A stretch of DNA of 61,935 nucleotides from Thermoplasmata archaeon (GCA_021817225.1 JAKAVR010000004.1:1-61935); one strand, 5' to 3'. Positions 25,418 through 34,776 are shown, counted from the first letter of the stretch. Translations and numbers: made by a program. The notes: generated by a model not told the origin, from the letters alone.

Positions 25418-26674
25418 TTGAAGAGATATGCAGATCAGCCCTTCAATGCCGAGGACATGTACAGGATACCGATGGATCCCTCGACACAGCAGCCTGTAGT
25501 TTACCAGCTGCCAAAGCAGCAGGACAAGAGGAAGAGGCCCGGTCTTGGCGGCAAACCGTACAGCGTCTGGGCTGCATCCAAGTACATACTCATGATTTCG
25601 CTCATGCTGTACTGGCTCCCGCTTGTCGGACAGATGATAGGCGGGTTCATAGGCGGGAGGCGCGCAGGGTCACCGTTGCGAGCCATAATGGCTGCAATAG
25701 TACCTGTCGCGATATTCTTTGGTATTTCAATGGCGCTGCAGACAGGATTTATACCAATCAAACTTCAAAACGCCACTGTTCTTGCCTATACTCTGGTGGA
25801 GCAGACGCTTGAAAGGCTTCCCATTGCATCCCCGTATGTGAGCTTTGCAACAACATATGTGGGTTCTTTCATAAATGAGCTGAAGTCCGCGGCTTCCCTG
25901 AAGGTGGGGAACTACCTCATAACGATCGCATTCGCATATGTGGGAGGCATTCTGTCTGACCAGAGCAGAAGAGAACTCGAGTACGTTTCCAGATACGGAT
26001 CACCGACCACGAACATACTCGTTTCAGGCAGGGAGCAGGAACAAAGGCATGTCCAGTTTCCCAATCCCATGTCCTTCTTCCATTCGCTTGTCCCTTCGAG
26101 GAGAACACAGCAGGCGTCGGGCTTCGCGAGCCTTATGCCAGTCGCATATTCAGCGAACGGGACTGCACCCGCAAGGCGGCAGCAGGTAAGCCGGGCACAG
26201 CTGGCGCAGGATGAACAGGATTTCGCCCCCGACCCCAACGAGGGGAGGATGGTGCGCAGGAGACCTGCCGCCCCGGAATTCAAGGCGAGGTCCTGGGAGG
26301 ACGTCTATCTGAGGAACATGAGGATAGCAGGCCTTTCCGGGGCAGGCGTCGGAAGACGTGGCTCAAAATGGAGTGTGAGGGACAATTCCCAGAACATTGT
26401 GGCAGCGGGATTTGATACGGATGCACCGGAAGAGCCCAGGTTTGTGCGGGAGAGAGCCCCGGCAAGGCAAGTGCCTGCAGTTGTCCGCAAGGACAGGATA
26501 CGGGATGAGAGCACGAGGAAACTTGTCGAGAGGGCACTTGGAAAAGACTATATGAAGGGGCCATCGGCTTCAAATAGGCGGGCATCTGCAAAACTTACTC
26601 CCTTGCCCGACCATGCGTCCGGAAGGAAGTCGGCTCCGGCAATCAGAAAGAACGGTGAATGGGAACTCCTTTGA
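25418..26674 (+). CDS. hypothetical membrane protein with long basic disordered tail
   Basis: 418 residues. A short basic start, then about four hydrophobic segments (near 50-75, 85-108, 110-130 and 160-185), then some 230 residues rich in Arg, Ala, Pro and Ser with little regular structure and a high positive charge. No family recognised. TTG 25418 is the only reasonable start that keeps the N terminus; an AATATTAAATATT run (about 25361-25373) can serve as promoter. The tail could interact with nucleic acid or ribosomes, but this is speculation. Confidence 0.75.
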   Translation: MKRYADQPFNAEDMYRIPMDPSTQQPVVYQLPKQQDKRKRPGLGGKPYSVWAASKYILMISLMLYWLPLVGQMIGGFIGGRRAGSPLRAIMAAIVPVAIFFGISMALQTGFIPIKLQNATVLAYTLVEQTLERLPIASPYVSFATTYVGSFINELKSAASLKVGNYLITIAFAYVGGILSDQSRRELEYVSRYGSPTTNILVSGREQEQRHVQFPNPMSFFHSLVPSRRTQQASGFASLMPVAYSANGTAPARRQQVSRAQLAQDEQDFAPDPNEGRMVRRRPAAPEFKARSWEDVYLRNMRIAGLSGAGVGRRGSKWSVRDNSQNIVAAGFDTDAPEEPRFVRERAPARQVPAVVRKDRIRDESTRKLVERALGKDYMKGPSASNRRASAKLTPLPDHASGRKSAPAIRKNGEWELL

Positions 26675-26708
26675 TACCACTGGCTGCACGGGATCGCTCC
26701 TGCAAAGG

Positions 26709-26718
26709 CATTTAAACT
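26709..26718 (+). promoter_or_regulatory. TATA-like box of the TFS gene
   Basis: CATTTAAACT, centre about 33 bases before ATG 26746, consistent with an almost leaderless transcript. Confidence 0.55.
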
Positions 26719-26745
26719 AGTTACATCTCTAAACATTCGACATTG

Positions 26746-27051
26746 ATGTTTTGTCCGAAATGCAAGTCGTTAATGGTTCCCGAGGAGGGGCTTCTCAGGT
26801 GCAAAAGATGCGGATACGAGATGAAGGCTTCGGAAAGCCCTAGGCCGACGATAAGGTCGGAAATGAATGCCGACATGGGAATGCTTGTTGTTGAGGGAAA
26901 AACGGACACTCTACCGAGAACGGAGATAAGATGCCCTAAGTGCGGCAACAACGAGGCTTACTGGGTTCTCAGGCAGACACGCGCGGCCGATGAGCCCGAA
27001 ACAAGGATCTACAGGTGCACAAGGTGCAGCCACTCCTGGCGTGAATACTGA
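26746..27051 (+). CDS. tfs: transcription factor S (archaeal TFIIS/RPC11-like)
   Basis: 101 residues with two zinc ribbons: MFCPKCKSLM and LRCKRCGYEM at the N terminus, CPKCGNNEAYWVLRQTR and YRCTRCSHSW at the C terminus. The acidic hairpin pair in QTRAADEPETR, needed for stimulating transcript cleavage by RNA polymerase, is present, so it should act as the normal cleavage factor that rescues arrested polymerase. ATG 26746 gives the conventional N terminus; an upstream TTG is one codon earlier. Confidence 0.95.
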   Translation: MFCPKCKSLMVPEEGLLRCKRCGYEMKASESPRPTIRSEMNADMGMLVVEGKTDTLPRTEIRCPKCGNNEAYWVLRQTRAADEPETRIYRCTRCSHSWREY

Positions 27052-27129
27052 ATGAGATGCCAAATTTCAGTCATCACAGCCAAAAGGCACGAAACACTTT
27101 CCGAAAGAATCGGGCCATAAGCACAACCA

Positions 27130-27139
27130 TTATATTTTT
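27130..27139 (+). promoter_or_regulatory. TATA box of the PCNA operon
   Basis: TTATATTTTT, centre about 36 bases before ATG 27170. Confidence 0.5.
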
Positions 27140-27169
27140 CAAGCCTTTTACACCGATCCGGAGTTCTAA

Positions 27170-27904
27170 ATGTTGAAAGCCAGCGCAAAAGCAGACATCC
27201 TCAAACAGATTGTTGATGTCGTTTCCACGCTAGTGGATGAAGCCAAGTTCAATGTGGATGCAGACGGCATATCGCTCAAGGCGGTGGACCCTGCGCACGT
27301 AGCGATGATAGAGCTGACGCTCGGAAAGGATGCGTTCGAAAGCTACGAAGGAGAGGATACAGAGCTTGGCATAGATATAGAAAAGCTCAAGGAAATACTG
27401 AAGCTGGCGCACTCGGGGGATGTAATCAAGATAGAGCACAATGAGGACAAAAACCAGCTCGTAATGAAGATAGGGGATGTGACAAGGCGCATGAGCCTTG
27501 TCGACACTGCAGGAATGTCCGACCCCAAAGTGCCAAACATTGAACTGCCCACTGTCATGAAGCTCAGGGCGGAGGAACTCAACTACGGCATAAAGGCGTC
27601 GGAGAGCGTTTCGGATCATATTGCTCTTGTTGCAGACGAAAGCTCCTTTGAAATGAGTTCGGAGGGAGATTCGGATTCGGTGGACTACAGGCTTCCCAAG
27701 GAAAAACTCATTTCGCTCGAGGCAAAAGGAAAAGTGAGGAGCCTCTTCCCCCTGGATTATTTCTCAAATATGGCCAAGGCAATTTCAAGCGGCAGCGAAG
27801 TCAAGCTTAACCTGGGGAACAACTATCCTGTGAAGCTTGAGTTCGACATAGCAAACGGAAACGGACATGTCAGATACCTTCTGGCGCCACGGGTCGAGAG
27901 CTGA
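27170..27904 (+). CDS. pcn: DNA polymerase sliding clamp (PCNA)
   Basis: 244 residues, the usual PCNA length. The N terminus MLKASAKADILKQIVDVVSTLVDEAKF, the GISLKAVDPAHVAMIELTL strand, the interdomain connecting region around 115-130 and the C-terminal LDYFSNMAKAI and LLAPRVE segments are all typical. It forms a ring that tethers DNA polymerases and repair enzymes. It is followed 10 bases later by purN, so the two genes are probably cotranscribed. Confidence 0.97.
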   Translation: MLKASAKADILKQIVDVVSTLVDEAKFNVDADGISLKAVDPAHVAMIELTLGKDAFESYEGEDTELGIDIEKLKEILKLAHSGDVIKIEHNEDKNQLVMKIGDVTRRMSLVDTAGMSDPKVPNIELPTVMKLRAEELNYGIKASESVSDHIALVADESSFEMSSEGDSDSVDYRLPKEKLISLEAKGKVRSLFPLDYFSNMAKAISSGSEVKLNLGNNYPVKLEFDIANGNGHVRYLLAPRVES

Positions 27905-27913
27905 GCAGGAGCC

Positions 27914-28513
27914 ATGCACAGACTGTGTGTGCTGGTGTCCGGGAATGGAACAACACTGCAGGCAATAATCGACTCGATAGACAGGGGAGAACTTGAGGCC
28001 TCCATAGCTGCCGTGATTTCAAGCAGGCCGGACGTTTACGCGCTGACCAGGGCTTCCAGACACGGAATCGAGGCGATTGCGCTTGACTTCAGAAAATCGG
28101 GGCAGAAGCAGTACGACGAGATGCTGTATGAGAGGCTCGTCGTGCTTTCGCCGGACCTTATCTGTCTTGCAGGATATCTCAGAATACTTGATGCGCGGAC
28201 AGTCAGGCATTTCAAAGGAAGAATTGTCAACACGCATCCGGCACTGCTCCCTTCCTTCGGGGGGAGGGGAATGTACGGTGACAGGGTTCATGATGCGGTA
28301 CTGAAGAGCGGGGCGCAAAAGAGCGGTTGCAGTGTGCACTTTGTCACGGAGGGCATTGACACCGGTCCAGTCATTCTGCAGGCATCTGTCCCCGTGAAGA
28401 AAGGGGATACTGTCAGGGATCTCGCCGACAGGGTGCACGATGTGGAGCTGAAGGCTTACCCTGAGGCAATAAGACTCGTGCTCGAGGGCAAGGCTGTCTT
28501 CAGTGGCGCCTGA
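27914..28513 (+). CDS. purN: phosphoribosylglycinamide formyltransferase
   Basis: 199 residues. PurN transfers a formyl group from 10-formyl-THF to GAR in purine synthesis. The N terminus LCVLVSGNGTTLQAIID, the catalytic NTHPALLPSFGGRGMYG (Asn and His near 106-108) and the Asp in TEGIDTGPVI are present. It follows pcn closely and its last base pair overlaps the start of the transketolase N-half gene (28513), so the purine, replication and pentose genes may share a transcript. Confidence 0.95.
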   Translation: MHRLCVLVSGNGTTLQAIIDSIDRGELEASIAAVISSRPDVYALTRASRHGIEAIALDFRKSGQKQYDEMLYERLVVLSPDLICLAGYLRILDARTVRHFKGRIVNTHPALLPSFGGRGMYGDRVHDAVLKSGAQKSGCSVHFVTEGIDTGPVILQASVPVKKGDTVRDLADRVHDVELKAYPEAIRLVLEGKAVFSGA

Positions 28514-29466
28514 TGGCTGATCAGTCGGAAGCATCAGATTTTGTTGTCCATGTTGACCAGCTTCTTAAAAAGATTAAATACGTGTATCTGTTCGCAACAA
28601 ATCAGGTGTGGAATCCCTTGTTCGAACCCCTCCCCAGGAACAGGACATATGAGGAGCTGGAAAGAATTGCCCGAGAGGTCAGGAAGGACATCATAAGGGT
28701 GACAAATGCAGCAGGCTCCGGCCATCCCGGTGGATCCCTTTCCTCCGCCGATATTCTGACCGCCCTGTATTTCAGGCTGCTGAAGCACGACCCGAAGAAC
28801 CCTAAATGGGAGGGACGCGACATATTCATACTCAGCAAGGGTCACGCCGCCCCTGGCTATTATTCCGTTCTGGCCGAAGCAGGCTACTTCTCGAAGGAGG
28901 AACTGATGACTCTGCGAAAGATGGGCAGCAGGATACAGGGACATGCACACACGGATGTCCCGGGTGTCGAGGTTTCCACAGGCTCACTCGGCCAGGGACT
29001 TTCGATCGCGAACGGTTTTGCACTTTCATACAGACTCGATGGCAGAAGCCAGAGAATCGTGGCATTGCTCAGTGATGGGGAAAACGACGAGGGGCAAACA
29101 TGGGAGGCGGCCATGTTTGCCTCTTTCCGCAGGCTTGACAATATCACCATCTACGTGGACAGGAACGGCATACAGAACGACGGTTTCACAAAGGATATCC
29201 TTGACACCAGCCCTCTGGAAGAGAAATGGCGGGCATTCGGCTGGAATGTAATAGTCATTGACGGGCATAGCATGAAGCAGATTGTTGAAGCCTACGAGGC
29301 ATCACTGAAGGTGAAGGGAAAGCCGACCGCCATAATTGCCAATACAGTCAAAGGAAAGGGAGTGTCTTTCATGGAGAACAACGTTGCATTCCATGGCAAG
29401 GCACCGAACAAGGAAGAGACTGTTAAGGCGCTTGCTGAACTTGATGCGGGGAGAGGGAGTCAATGA
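28513..29466 (+). CDS. transketolase N-terminal subunit
   Basis: 317 residues: the thiamine-diphosphate pyrophosphate-binding half of transketolase. The family segments GHPGGSLSSADILTALYF, ILSKGHAAPGYYSVLAEAGYF, GSLGQGLSIANGFAL and the Mg/TPP motif SDGENDEGQTWEA are present. The first 45 residues precede the usual start (about MEELERIAREVRKD), so an internal start such as a codon near 28600 is possible. In archaea transketolase is often split like this; the C half follows with a 4-base overlap. Confidence 0.94.
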   Translation: MADQSEASDFVVHVDQLLKKIKYVYLFATNQVWNPLFEPLPRNRTYEELERIAREVRKDIIRVTNAAGSGHPGGSLSSADILTALYFRLLKHDPKNPKWEGRDIFILSKGHAAPGYYSVLAEAGYFSKEELMTLRKMGSRIQGHAHTDVPGVEVSTGSLGQGLSIANGFALSYRLDGRSQRIVALLSDGENDEGQTWEAAMFASFRRLDNITIYVDRNGIQNDGFTKDILDTSPLEEKWRAFGWNVIVIDGHSMKQIVEAYEASLKVKGKPTAIIANTVKGKGVSFMENNVAFHGKAPNKEETVKALAELDAGRGSQ

Positions 29467-30425
29467 GTCCGGCGGCGGTCAAGATGGAAAGCCAGCGCAG
29501 GGAATACGGAAGGGCCCTTGTCGAGCTTGGCGCAAGGAACAGGGATATCGTGGTGCTCGACGCCGACCTGTCAGTATCGACACGCACTGCCGACTTCGGC
29601 AAAGCATACCCCGAGCGCTTCTTCAACTGTGGTGTCTCCGAAGCCAACATGGTTACGACGGCAGCGGGACTTGCAATGGCGGGCAAGCTTGTGTTTGCAT
29701 CCTCATTTGCAGTCTTCCTCACGGGGCTGACATACAACCAGATCAGGCAGTCGATCGCATATCCGAGGACAAACGTAAAGATCGTGGCGAGCCATGCGGG
29801 ACTTTCAGTCGGTCCGGACGGCGCGACGCACCAGATGCTCGAGGATGTCGGACTGATGCGGGGCCTGCCAAATATGACAGTTGTCGTGCCGGCAGATGCG
29901 CGTGAGACCTACCAGGCGACGCATGCACTTGCATCATTCAAGGGCCCAGCGTACATGAGGTTCGGACGGGCGGATGTGCCTGCCATCTCTGATGAGGGAA
30001 GTGATTTCGCCATAGGCCGGGCATCGATGCTGAGGAAAGGCGCCGACGTAACGCTCATAGGCTGCGGGCAGCTTGTCCATACCTGCCTTGCAGCCGCACG
30101 ACAGCTTGAAACAGAAGGAATAAGCGCTTCGGTGGTCAACATGAGCACCATAAAACCACTTGACACCGGCATGGTGGACAGGTGCGCGAGGGACACCGGT
30201 GCAATTGTCACGGTTGAAGAGCACAACATAATAAACGGACTGGGAGACGCGGTGTGTTCCGCGGTTGCAGCACACTATCCGGTTCCCGTGACAAAGATCG
30301 GGACAATGGACACATTCGGTGAATCAGGGGAAGCGGGTGAGCTGCTTGTCAAGTACGGTCTTTCGGCGGAGCAGATTGCAATGAAAGCAGCCAGGACCGT
30401 AGAAACAAAGAAGAGGATGAGATGA
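29463..30425 (+). CDS. transketolase C-terminal subunit
   Basis: 320 residues: pyrimidine-binding and C-terminal domains of transketolase. Typical segments are [32 protein letters not shown], the [21 protein letters not shown] segment and a C-terminal [15 protein letters not shown]. It forms a heterodimer-type enzyme with the preceding gene to exchange two-carbon units between sugar phosphates. Overlaps the N half by 4 bases (ATGA-like) and the transaldolase start by 1 base. Confidence 0.95.
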   Translation: MSPAAVKMESQRREYGRALVELGARNRDIVVLDADLSVSTRTADFGKAYPERFFNCGVSEANMVTTAAGLAMAGKLVFASSFAVFLTGLTYNQIRQSIAYPRTNVKIVASHAGLSVGPDGATHQMLEDVGLMRGLPNMTVVVPADARETYQATHALASFKGPAYMRFGRADVPAISDEGSDFAIGRASMLRKGADVTLIGCGQLVHTCLAAARQLETEGISASVVNMSTIKPLDTGMVDRCARDTGAIVTVEEHNIINGLGDAVCSAVAAHYPVPVTKIGTMDTFGESGEAGELLVKYGLSAEQIAMKAARTVETKKRMR

Positions 30426-31069
30426 TGAAGCTTTTTCTCGACACGGCCAACATTGATGAGATACGTGAGGCGTGGAGCTGGGGAGTAATAGACGGTGTGA
30501 CAACGAATCCATCCCTTGTTTCAAAAGAGGGCAGGAAATTCAAGGATGTTCTCAGGGAAGTCTGCAAAATAGTTGACGGCCCAGTCAATGCTGAGGTCGT
30601 AAGCACCGAATGCGAGGGCATGCTGAAAGAGGGACGGGCGCTCGCCAAGATAAACAGGAGAATCGTGGTCAAGGTGCCGATGACCTCCGAGGGCATCAAG
30701 GCAACGAAAACACTTTCTTCAGAGGCAATCAGGACAAATGTGACTCTCGTGTTTTCCCCAAACCAGGCGCTCCTCGCCGCAAAGGCAGGCGCAACATTCG
30801 TCAGTCCCTTCATCGGGAGGCTTGACGATGTTGGAAACGAGGGGATGCAGATAATAGGGGACATAGTCACCATGTATTCCCACTACAGCTACAGGACCGA
30901 AGTCCTGGTTGCAAGCGTTCGACATCCGGTCCATGTCGTTCAGGCGGCGAAGCTTGGGGCACACATTGCAACAATTCCCTTTTCGGTCCTCAAATGGATG
31001 CTCAAGCATCCGCTCACTGACACCGGCCTCGAGAGATTCCTCAAAGACTGGGAGAGAGTTCCCAAATGA
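30425..31069 (+). CDS. tal: transaldolase (short, TalC/MipB type)
   Basis: 214 residues, the short class of transaldolase or fructose-6-phosphate aldolase. [13 protein letters not shown] starts the barrel, GVTTNPSLV follows, and the Schiff-base lysine is in [12 protein letters not shown] (about residue 83-86); [28 protein letters not shown] closes the protein. It supplies three-carbon transfers with the transketolase pair, giving a non-oxidative pentose phosphate set for making ribose. The two activities of this class cannot be told apart by eye. ATG 30422 is also possible. Confidence 0.93.
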   Translation: MKLFLDTANIDEIREAWSWGVIDGVTTNPSLVSKEGRKFKDVLREVCKIVDGPVNAEVVSTECEGMLKEGRALAKINRRIVVKVPMTSEGIKATKTLSSEAIRTNVTLVFSPNQALLAAKAGATFVSPFIGRLDDVGNEGMQIIGDIVTMYSHYSYRTEVLVASVRHPVHVVQAAKLGAHIATIPFSVLKWMLKHPLTDTGLERFLKDWERVPK

Positions 31070-31305
31070 ATTCCCCCGAGCCCCAGGAGCCGCAGCAGGA
31101 AGCACCCGAAAAGAAGGATGCGCTTGACGAATGGGTGGATGAGCTCGACAGGCTCATCGGCATCGAGCCGATGACTGAAGAGGATATGGCACTGCAGCAA
31201 CAGAACACGCAGAAGAAAAAGGGTTTCGACCCTGTCGTTGTGATTGTCGCAGTCATCTTAATTCTGATAGTGGTGGCGCTTCTGTTCTATTTCAGGGTCA
31301 TATGA
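31066..31305 (+). CDS. tail-anchored small protein in the pentose phosphate operon
   Basis: 79 residues: a Pro/Glu/Gln-rich acidic start, an amphipathic acidic middle ([20 protein letters not shown]), a short Lys patch and a single C-terminal hydrophobic segment (about 55-75) ending in RVI. It starts on an ATGA overlap with transaldolase, which strongly supports translation. No family recognised. It might tether or recruit a soluble enzyme to the membrane (inference). Confidence 0.7.
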   Translation: MNSPEPQEPQQEAPEKKDALDEWVDELDRLIGIEPMTEEDMALQQQNTQKKKGFDPVVVIVAVILILIVVALLFYFRVI

Positions 31306-31397
31306 CCATGCAGACAGATGGGGTTGCCGAATGAGGGCAAATTAGCACCGGGCCCCGCGCAATTCTTGTGCGGCAGAGCGCCCTGCGCGATTCCGTC

Positions 31398-32654
31398 CTA
31401 AGTTGTCAGGAGATAGAATATATTGAAACCTAAAATCACGGATGCGAAAACAACTGCTGTCACTGTGATCAATTTCCTGTTGACAAAATCACCCATGAAC
31501 TTCTTCCTTGACGAGTAGTAGATCAGCGGTATCATGGGCAGTGGTATCATTATGCTTAGAACAACTTGGCTGTAGAAGAGAACAAAGAACGGATTCAGGC
31601 CAATAAGAATGGCAACGGTCGTGGGGAAGACGTTGATGACCCTTGTGACGATTCTTCTCAGCCACGGGTTGACCTTCCTTCCAAGCATGCCCTCCATTAT
31701 GGACTGCCCTGCGATTGTGCCTGTTGTGGATGAGGATAAACCGGATGCAAGGAGTGTTGCGACGAAGACATAGGCGGCCGCATTTCCGAAGAGCGGCCTG
31801 AGAGTGTGGTAAGCCACGTCGATGGTTGTGGCAAAGGTTAGATTCCTGGCGTGAAATGCTGCTGCGGCCATGATAAGTATGCACGCGTTCACTATCGACG
31901 CCGCAGTCAGGAAGACGATTGTATCTATGCGATGGTATCTGAGAAGCTCCCTCTTTTCCTCCAGGGTGCCCGTCTTCAGCTTCTTCCTTGTGAGATCCGA
32001 GTGCAGGAATAACACATGCGGCATGACGGTCGCGCCTATTATCGAGACTGCAAAAACAGCAAGCTGAGCATTGAGTGAAGGCACGAACGAGTTTGTGACA
32101 ACAGTTCCCATGTCCGGCTTTACGATCAGAAGCTCATACACGTATCCAATACCAATCATTCCGACAAACAGGAAGAATGCCTGTTCCACCCTCCTGAACC
32201 CCCAGCGTTGAAGGTAAATCAGGAGGAATACGTCGAAAACACCTATTAGCGATGCCTCGAGATAAACCATGCCGAAAATCAGGTGGAGTGCTATCACGGT
32301 GCCAAGGAATTCAGCAAGATCCACTGCCGCAGAAGCAGCCTCCGCACCCACCCAGTAAGGCAGGACAAGGTAAGGCTTCCCGAGGGATGAGCGGACGAGC
32401 TCCGGAAGCGACTTGCCTGTTGCTATCCCGAGCTTGCCGGAGAGGTACTGAAGGACCATGGCCATCAGCCCCGCCAGCCATACGACCCAGAGAAGCGTAT
32501 AGCCTGTGAGTGCACCGGAGTCTATGTCGCTGGCAAAATTGCCGGGGTCCTGATAGGCAACGCTGACTATCAGTGCCGGGCCCATGAATGCGACAAGTTT
32601 GAGAAGGCGCGCTGACCTTCCGGATTTCTTACCTTCGCTCTTGCTATAGAACAT
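31398..32654 (-). CDS. mntH: Nramp/MntH family divalent metal transporter
   Basis: 418 residues and about eleven spans. Nramp hallmarks are present: YQDPGNFASDI in the first helix (about 34-44) and IGATVMPHVLFLHSDL with the Met-Pro-His pair in the sixth, where Met gives preference for Mn/Fe over Mg/Ca. It imports Mn2+ or Fe2+ with protons. It follows a PadR-type regulator gene by 33 bases on the same strand, so the pair is likely one transcript under PadR control. Confidence 0.93.
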   Translation of the reverse strand: MFYSKSEGKKSGRSARLLKLVAFMGPALIVSVAYQDPGNFASDIDSGALTGYTLLWVVWLAGLMAMVLQYLSGKLGIATGKSLPELVRSSLGKPYLVLPYWVGAEAASAAVDLAEFLGTVIALHLIFGMVYLEASLIGVFDVFLLIYLQRWGFRRVEQAFFLFVGMIGIGYVYELLIVKPDMGTVVTNSFVPSLNAQLAVFAVSIIGATVMPHVLFLHSDLTRKKLKTGTLEEKRELLRYHRIDTIVFLTAASIVNACILIMAAAAFHARNLTFATTIDVAYHTLRPLFGNAAAYVFVATLLASGLSSSTTGTIAGQSIMEGMLGRKVNPWLRRIVTRVINVFPTTVAILIGLNPFFVLFYSQVVLSIMIPLPMIPLIYYSSRKKFMGDFVNRKLITVTAVVFASVILGFNIFYLLTT

Positions 32655-32687
32655 TTTACAACTTCAGGAAACTTCACAAAACGTTTC

Positions 32688-33029
32688 TCAGGCACTTGCA
32701 CGCTTTCCCGGTGGGATAAGCCAGTCCATCAGGAAGTTCTTCATCGGAGGGCCAAGATCTGATTTGAGCAGTTCGAGCGACTCCCTTCCCCTTGAGGTCG
32801 TCGTGTAGTACTTGTGTACCTTTCCATGCTCAATCCTCACTTCCTCTTCCAGAAGGCCGTCATCCATGAGCTGGTGCAAAACGGGGTACAGCTTTCCGGG
32901 ACTCAGCACATGGTCGTGCATCCTTTCCACGTTCAGGAAATCTGTCCCCGAAATTGGTGACTTTGAGCAAATCCAGAGCACATAGGGCCTGAAAAGGCCT
33001 CGTTCCAGGAAGCGTGTCATTTCATCCAT
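32688..33029 (-). CDS. PadR family transcriptional regulator
   Basis: 113 residues with a winged helix. The PadR pattern is visible: GTDFLNVERMHDHVLSPGKLYPVLHQLMDDGLLEEEV with the recognition-helix-wing unit, then KYYTTTSRGRESLELLK. The protein probably represses its own gene and the adjacent metal transporter. A 7-3-7 palindrome lies 35-51 bases upstream of the start and overlaps the TATA region. Confidence 0.92.
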   Translation of the reverse strand: MDEMTRFLERGLFRPYVLWICSKSPISGTDFLNVERMHDHVLSPGKLYPVLHQLMDDGLLEEEVRIEHGKVHKYYTTTSRGRESLELLKSDLGPPMKNFLMDWLIPPGKRASA

Positions 33030-33063
33030 AGGGGCATTCTCCAGAGAATAATAACGGTCATCG

Positions 33064-33080
33064 ATATCGGCATCCGATAT
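33064..33080. promoter_or_regulatory. palindromic operator candidate for PadR
   Basis: ATATCGG-CAT-CCGATAT, a perfect 7-3-7 inverted repeat, directly overlapping the minus-strand TATA-like region of the PadR gene. Confidence 0.5.
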
Positions 33081-33087
33081 TAATAGG
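33077..33087 (-). promoter_or_regulatory. TATA-like box of the padR-mntH unit
   Basis: CTATTAATATC-like sequence on the minus strand about 50 bases before ATG 33029. It partly overlaps the palindrome. Confidence 0.45.
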
Positions 33088-33163
33088 TTTCAGCTGCAGG
33101 TCAGAAATGAAGAAACAATGCAGATGCAGCGGACTGAACGCAGCCGGAATGGCGCGCGGAGGC

Positions 33164-33919
33164 CTATCTGCCTCGGAATGAAGGGCGTCTCTTCTCTCCG
33201 AAGGCCTTCTTTCCCTCCTCAAAATCCCCGGACAGGCCGAGATTCCTCTGGACTTCCGCCTCCAGGGCAAGGAACGACTGGGATTCGCCAAAAATAGACT
33301 TGTTAATCAGCCTCTTGCTCTGCAGGTAGGACAAGTATGGGCCGCCGGACAGTTCCGAAGCTTTCTTCAGCGCTTCGCCCACGGGGTCATCCACGGAGCG
33401 GAAGAGACCCAGGGCTGAAGCCTCTTCACTGTCCATTTCCCCGCCCGAGAGCAGCATCTCCATCGCTTTCCCGGCTGGCATCAGTCTTGGCAGGAGAAAG
33501 GAAAGGCCTGTGTCCGGGGCAAGGCCGATCTTGTGAAAGGCTGTAATGAACCTGGCGCCGCGGGAGCAATACCTCACGTCGGCGGAAAGTGCGAGGCTGA
33601 TGCCCGCCCCGGCGGCGACGCCGTTGACAGCGCTGATAAATAACTTTGGCCCGAACCTTATCTCGTTAAGCAGCGGATGGAATGTGCTTGCCAGGTCAGC
33701 CCCAAGATCCTCCTTGATTGAATCAAGGTCGGCGCCGACGCAGAAACCCTTGCCTTCGCCAGTCAGCACAATGCACCTGACAGTTTCGTCTGAATTGGCA
33801 CCCTGCAGTTTGGCCATGAGCTCAAGCCTCATCTGTTCGTTGAGAGCGTTAAGCTTCTCGGGCCTGTTGAGCCTGAGGACGGCTGTTTGACCCTTCCTTT
33901 CCGTTTCCACTAGACTCAT
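33164..33919 (-). CDS. crotonase family protein, PaaG-like
   Basis: 251 residues with the crotonase fold: LNRPEKLNALNEQM, the oxyanion-hole segment GFCVGADLDSI and NGVAAGAGISLALSADVRY. The first catalytic Glu of enoyl-CoA hydratase is missing; instead there is an Asp in GLAPDTGLSFLLPRL, as in PaaG-type ring-opening/double-bond isomerases. It should act on an acyl-CoA, most likely as an isomerase. Met4 of the frame, 33919, is chosen because it makes a TGATG overlap with the upstream crotonase. Confidence 0.88.
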   Translation of the reverse strand: MSLVETERKGQTAVLRLNRPEKLNALNEQMRLELMAKLQGANSDETVRCIVLTGEGKGFCVGADLDSIKEDLGADLASTFHPLLNEIRFGPKLFISAVNGVAAGAGISLALSADVRYCSRGARFITAFHKIGLAPDTGLSFLLPRLMPAGKAMEMLLSGGEMDSEEASALGLFRSVDDPVGEALKKASELSGGPYLSYLQSKRLINKSIFGESQSFLALEAEVQRNLGLSGDFEEGKKAFGEKRRPSFRGR

Positions 33920-34683
33920 CACTTCCACTCCGGTTTCCTCTTCTCCACAAATGCGGTGATGCCCTCCCTTCCTTCCTCGCTTTCCAGGGAGAGATAAAAG
34001 TCCCTGCGTTCGAATTCAAGGCCCTGCTGAAGCGTCGTCTCGAAGGCTGCATTTATGCTTTCTTTTGAAAGCTCGAGAGCGAACTGTGGTCTTGAGCCCA
34101 TTGCCACCGCAATCGATACAGCCTCATCCATGAGATGCCCATCATCGACAGCCCTGAGTATGAGACCGCACTGAGCCGCCTCTTCAGCGGACAGGAGCTT
34201 CCCCGTCATTACCATCTCCATCGCCTTCTGCTTCCCCACAGCCCTTGTGAGTCTCTGCGTTCCGCCCGCGCCTGGCATTATGCCAAGATTGGTTTCAGTC
34301 TGGCCGAGCATTGCGCTTCTTGATGCGACTGCGATGTCACACGCCATTGCGAGCTCAAGGCCGCCACCAGCAGTTATGCCGTTGAGGGCTGCAATCACCG
34401 GTTTCCTGAAGCTCTTTAATCTTGTCCACAGCGGCATGTGCCCGCCCCTTGCCACCTCTTCAATGGACATGTGAGACATCTCGACGACATCGGCGCCCGC
34501 TGAAAAGGCCTTCCCGTTGCCCGTTACTATTACAGTGCGGACAGCGTCGTCCTTCTCGAATGAGTCAAATGCCTCGACGAGGTCCTTTACCATTTCCATA
34601 TTGATTGCATTCAACTTTGCGGGCCTGTTGAGACGGATGATGCCCGCACTCCCCCTTGTCTCTATTTCAACGGTTCCAGCCAT
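33919..34683 (-). CDS. enoyl-CoA hydratase
   Basis: 254 residues, crotonase family. LNRPAKLNAINMEM, GKAFSAGADVVEM, NGITAGGGLELAMACDIAVAS, and both catalytic glutamates (in GQTETNLGIMPGAGGTQRL and LSAEEAAQCGLI) are present, so a standard trans-2-enoyl-CoA hydratase activity is likely. It forms a two-gene unit with the PaaG-like gene. A TATA-like TTAGATATATG box is on the minus strand at 34709-34719. Confidence 0.9.
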   Translation of the reverse strand: MAGTVEIETRGSAGIIRLNRPAKLNAINMEMVKDLVEAFDSFEKDDAVRTVIVTGNGKAFSAGADVVEMSHMSIEEVARGGHMPLWTRLKSFRKPVIAALNGITAGGGLELAMACDIAVASRSAMLGQTETNLGIMPGAGGTQRLTRAVGKQKAMEMVMTGKLLSAEEAAQCGLILRAVDDGHLMDEAVSIAVAMGSRPQFALELSKESINAAFETTLQQGLEFERRDFYLSLESEEGREGITAFVEKRKPEWK

Positions 34684-34708
34684 GCCGAATCACCAGCCAC
34701 TTGAACCG

Positions 34709-34719
34709 AATACATATAT
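34709..34719 (-). promoter_or_regulatory. TATA-like box of the crotonase pair
   Basis: TTAGATATATG on the minus strand, about 30 bases from ATG 34683. Confidence 0.45.
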
Positions 34720-34776
34720 CTAACAGTATAGTCCCGGCAGCCGCTCGGTTTATCCGGTGCGCAATGACGCCTCAAT

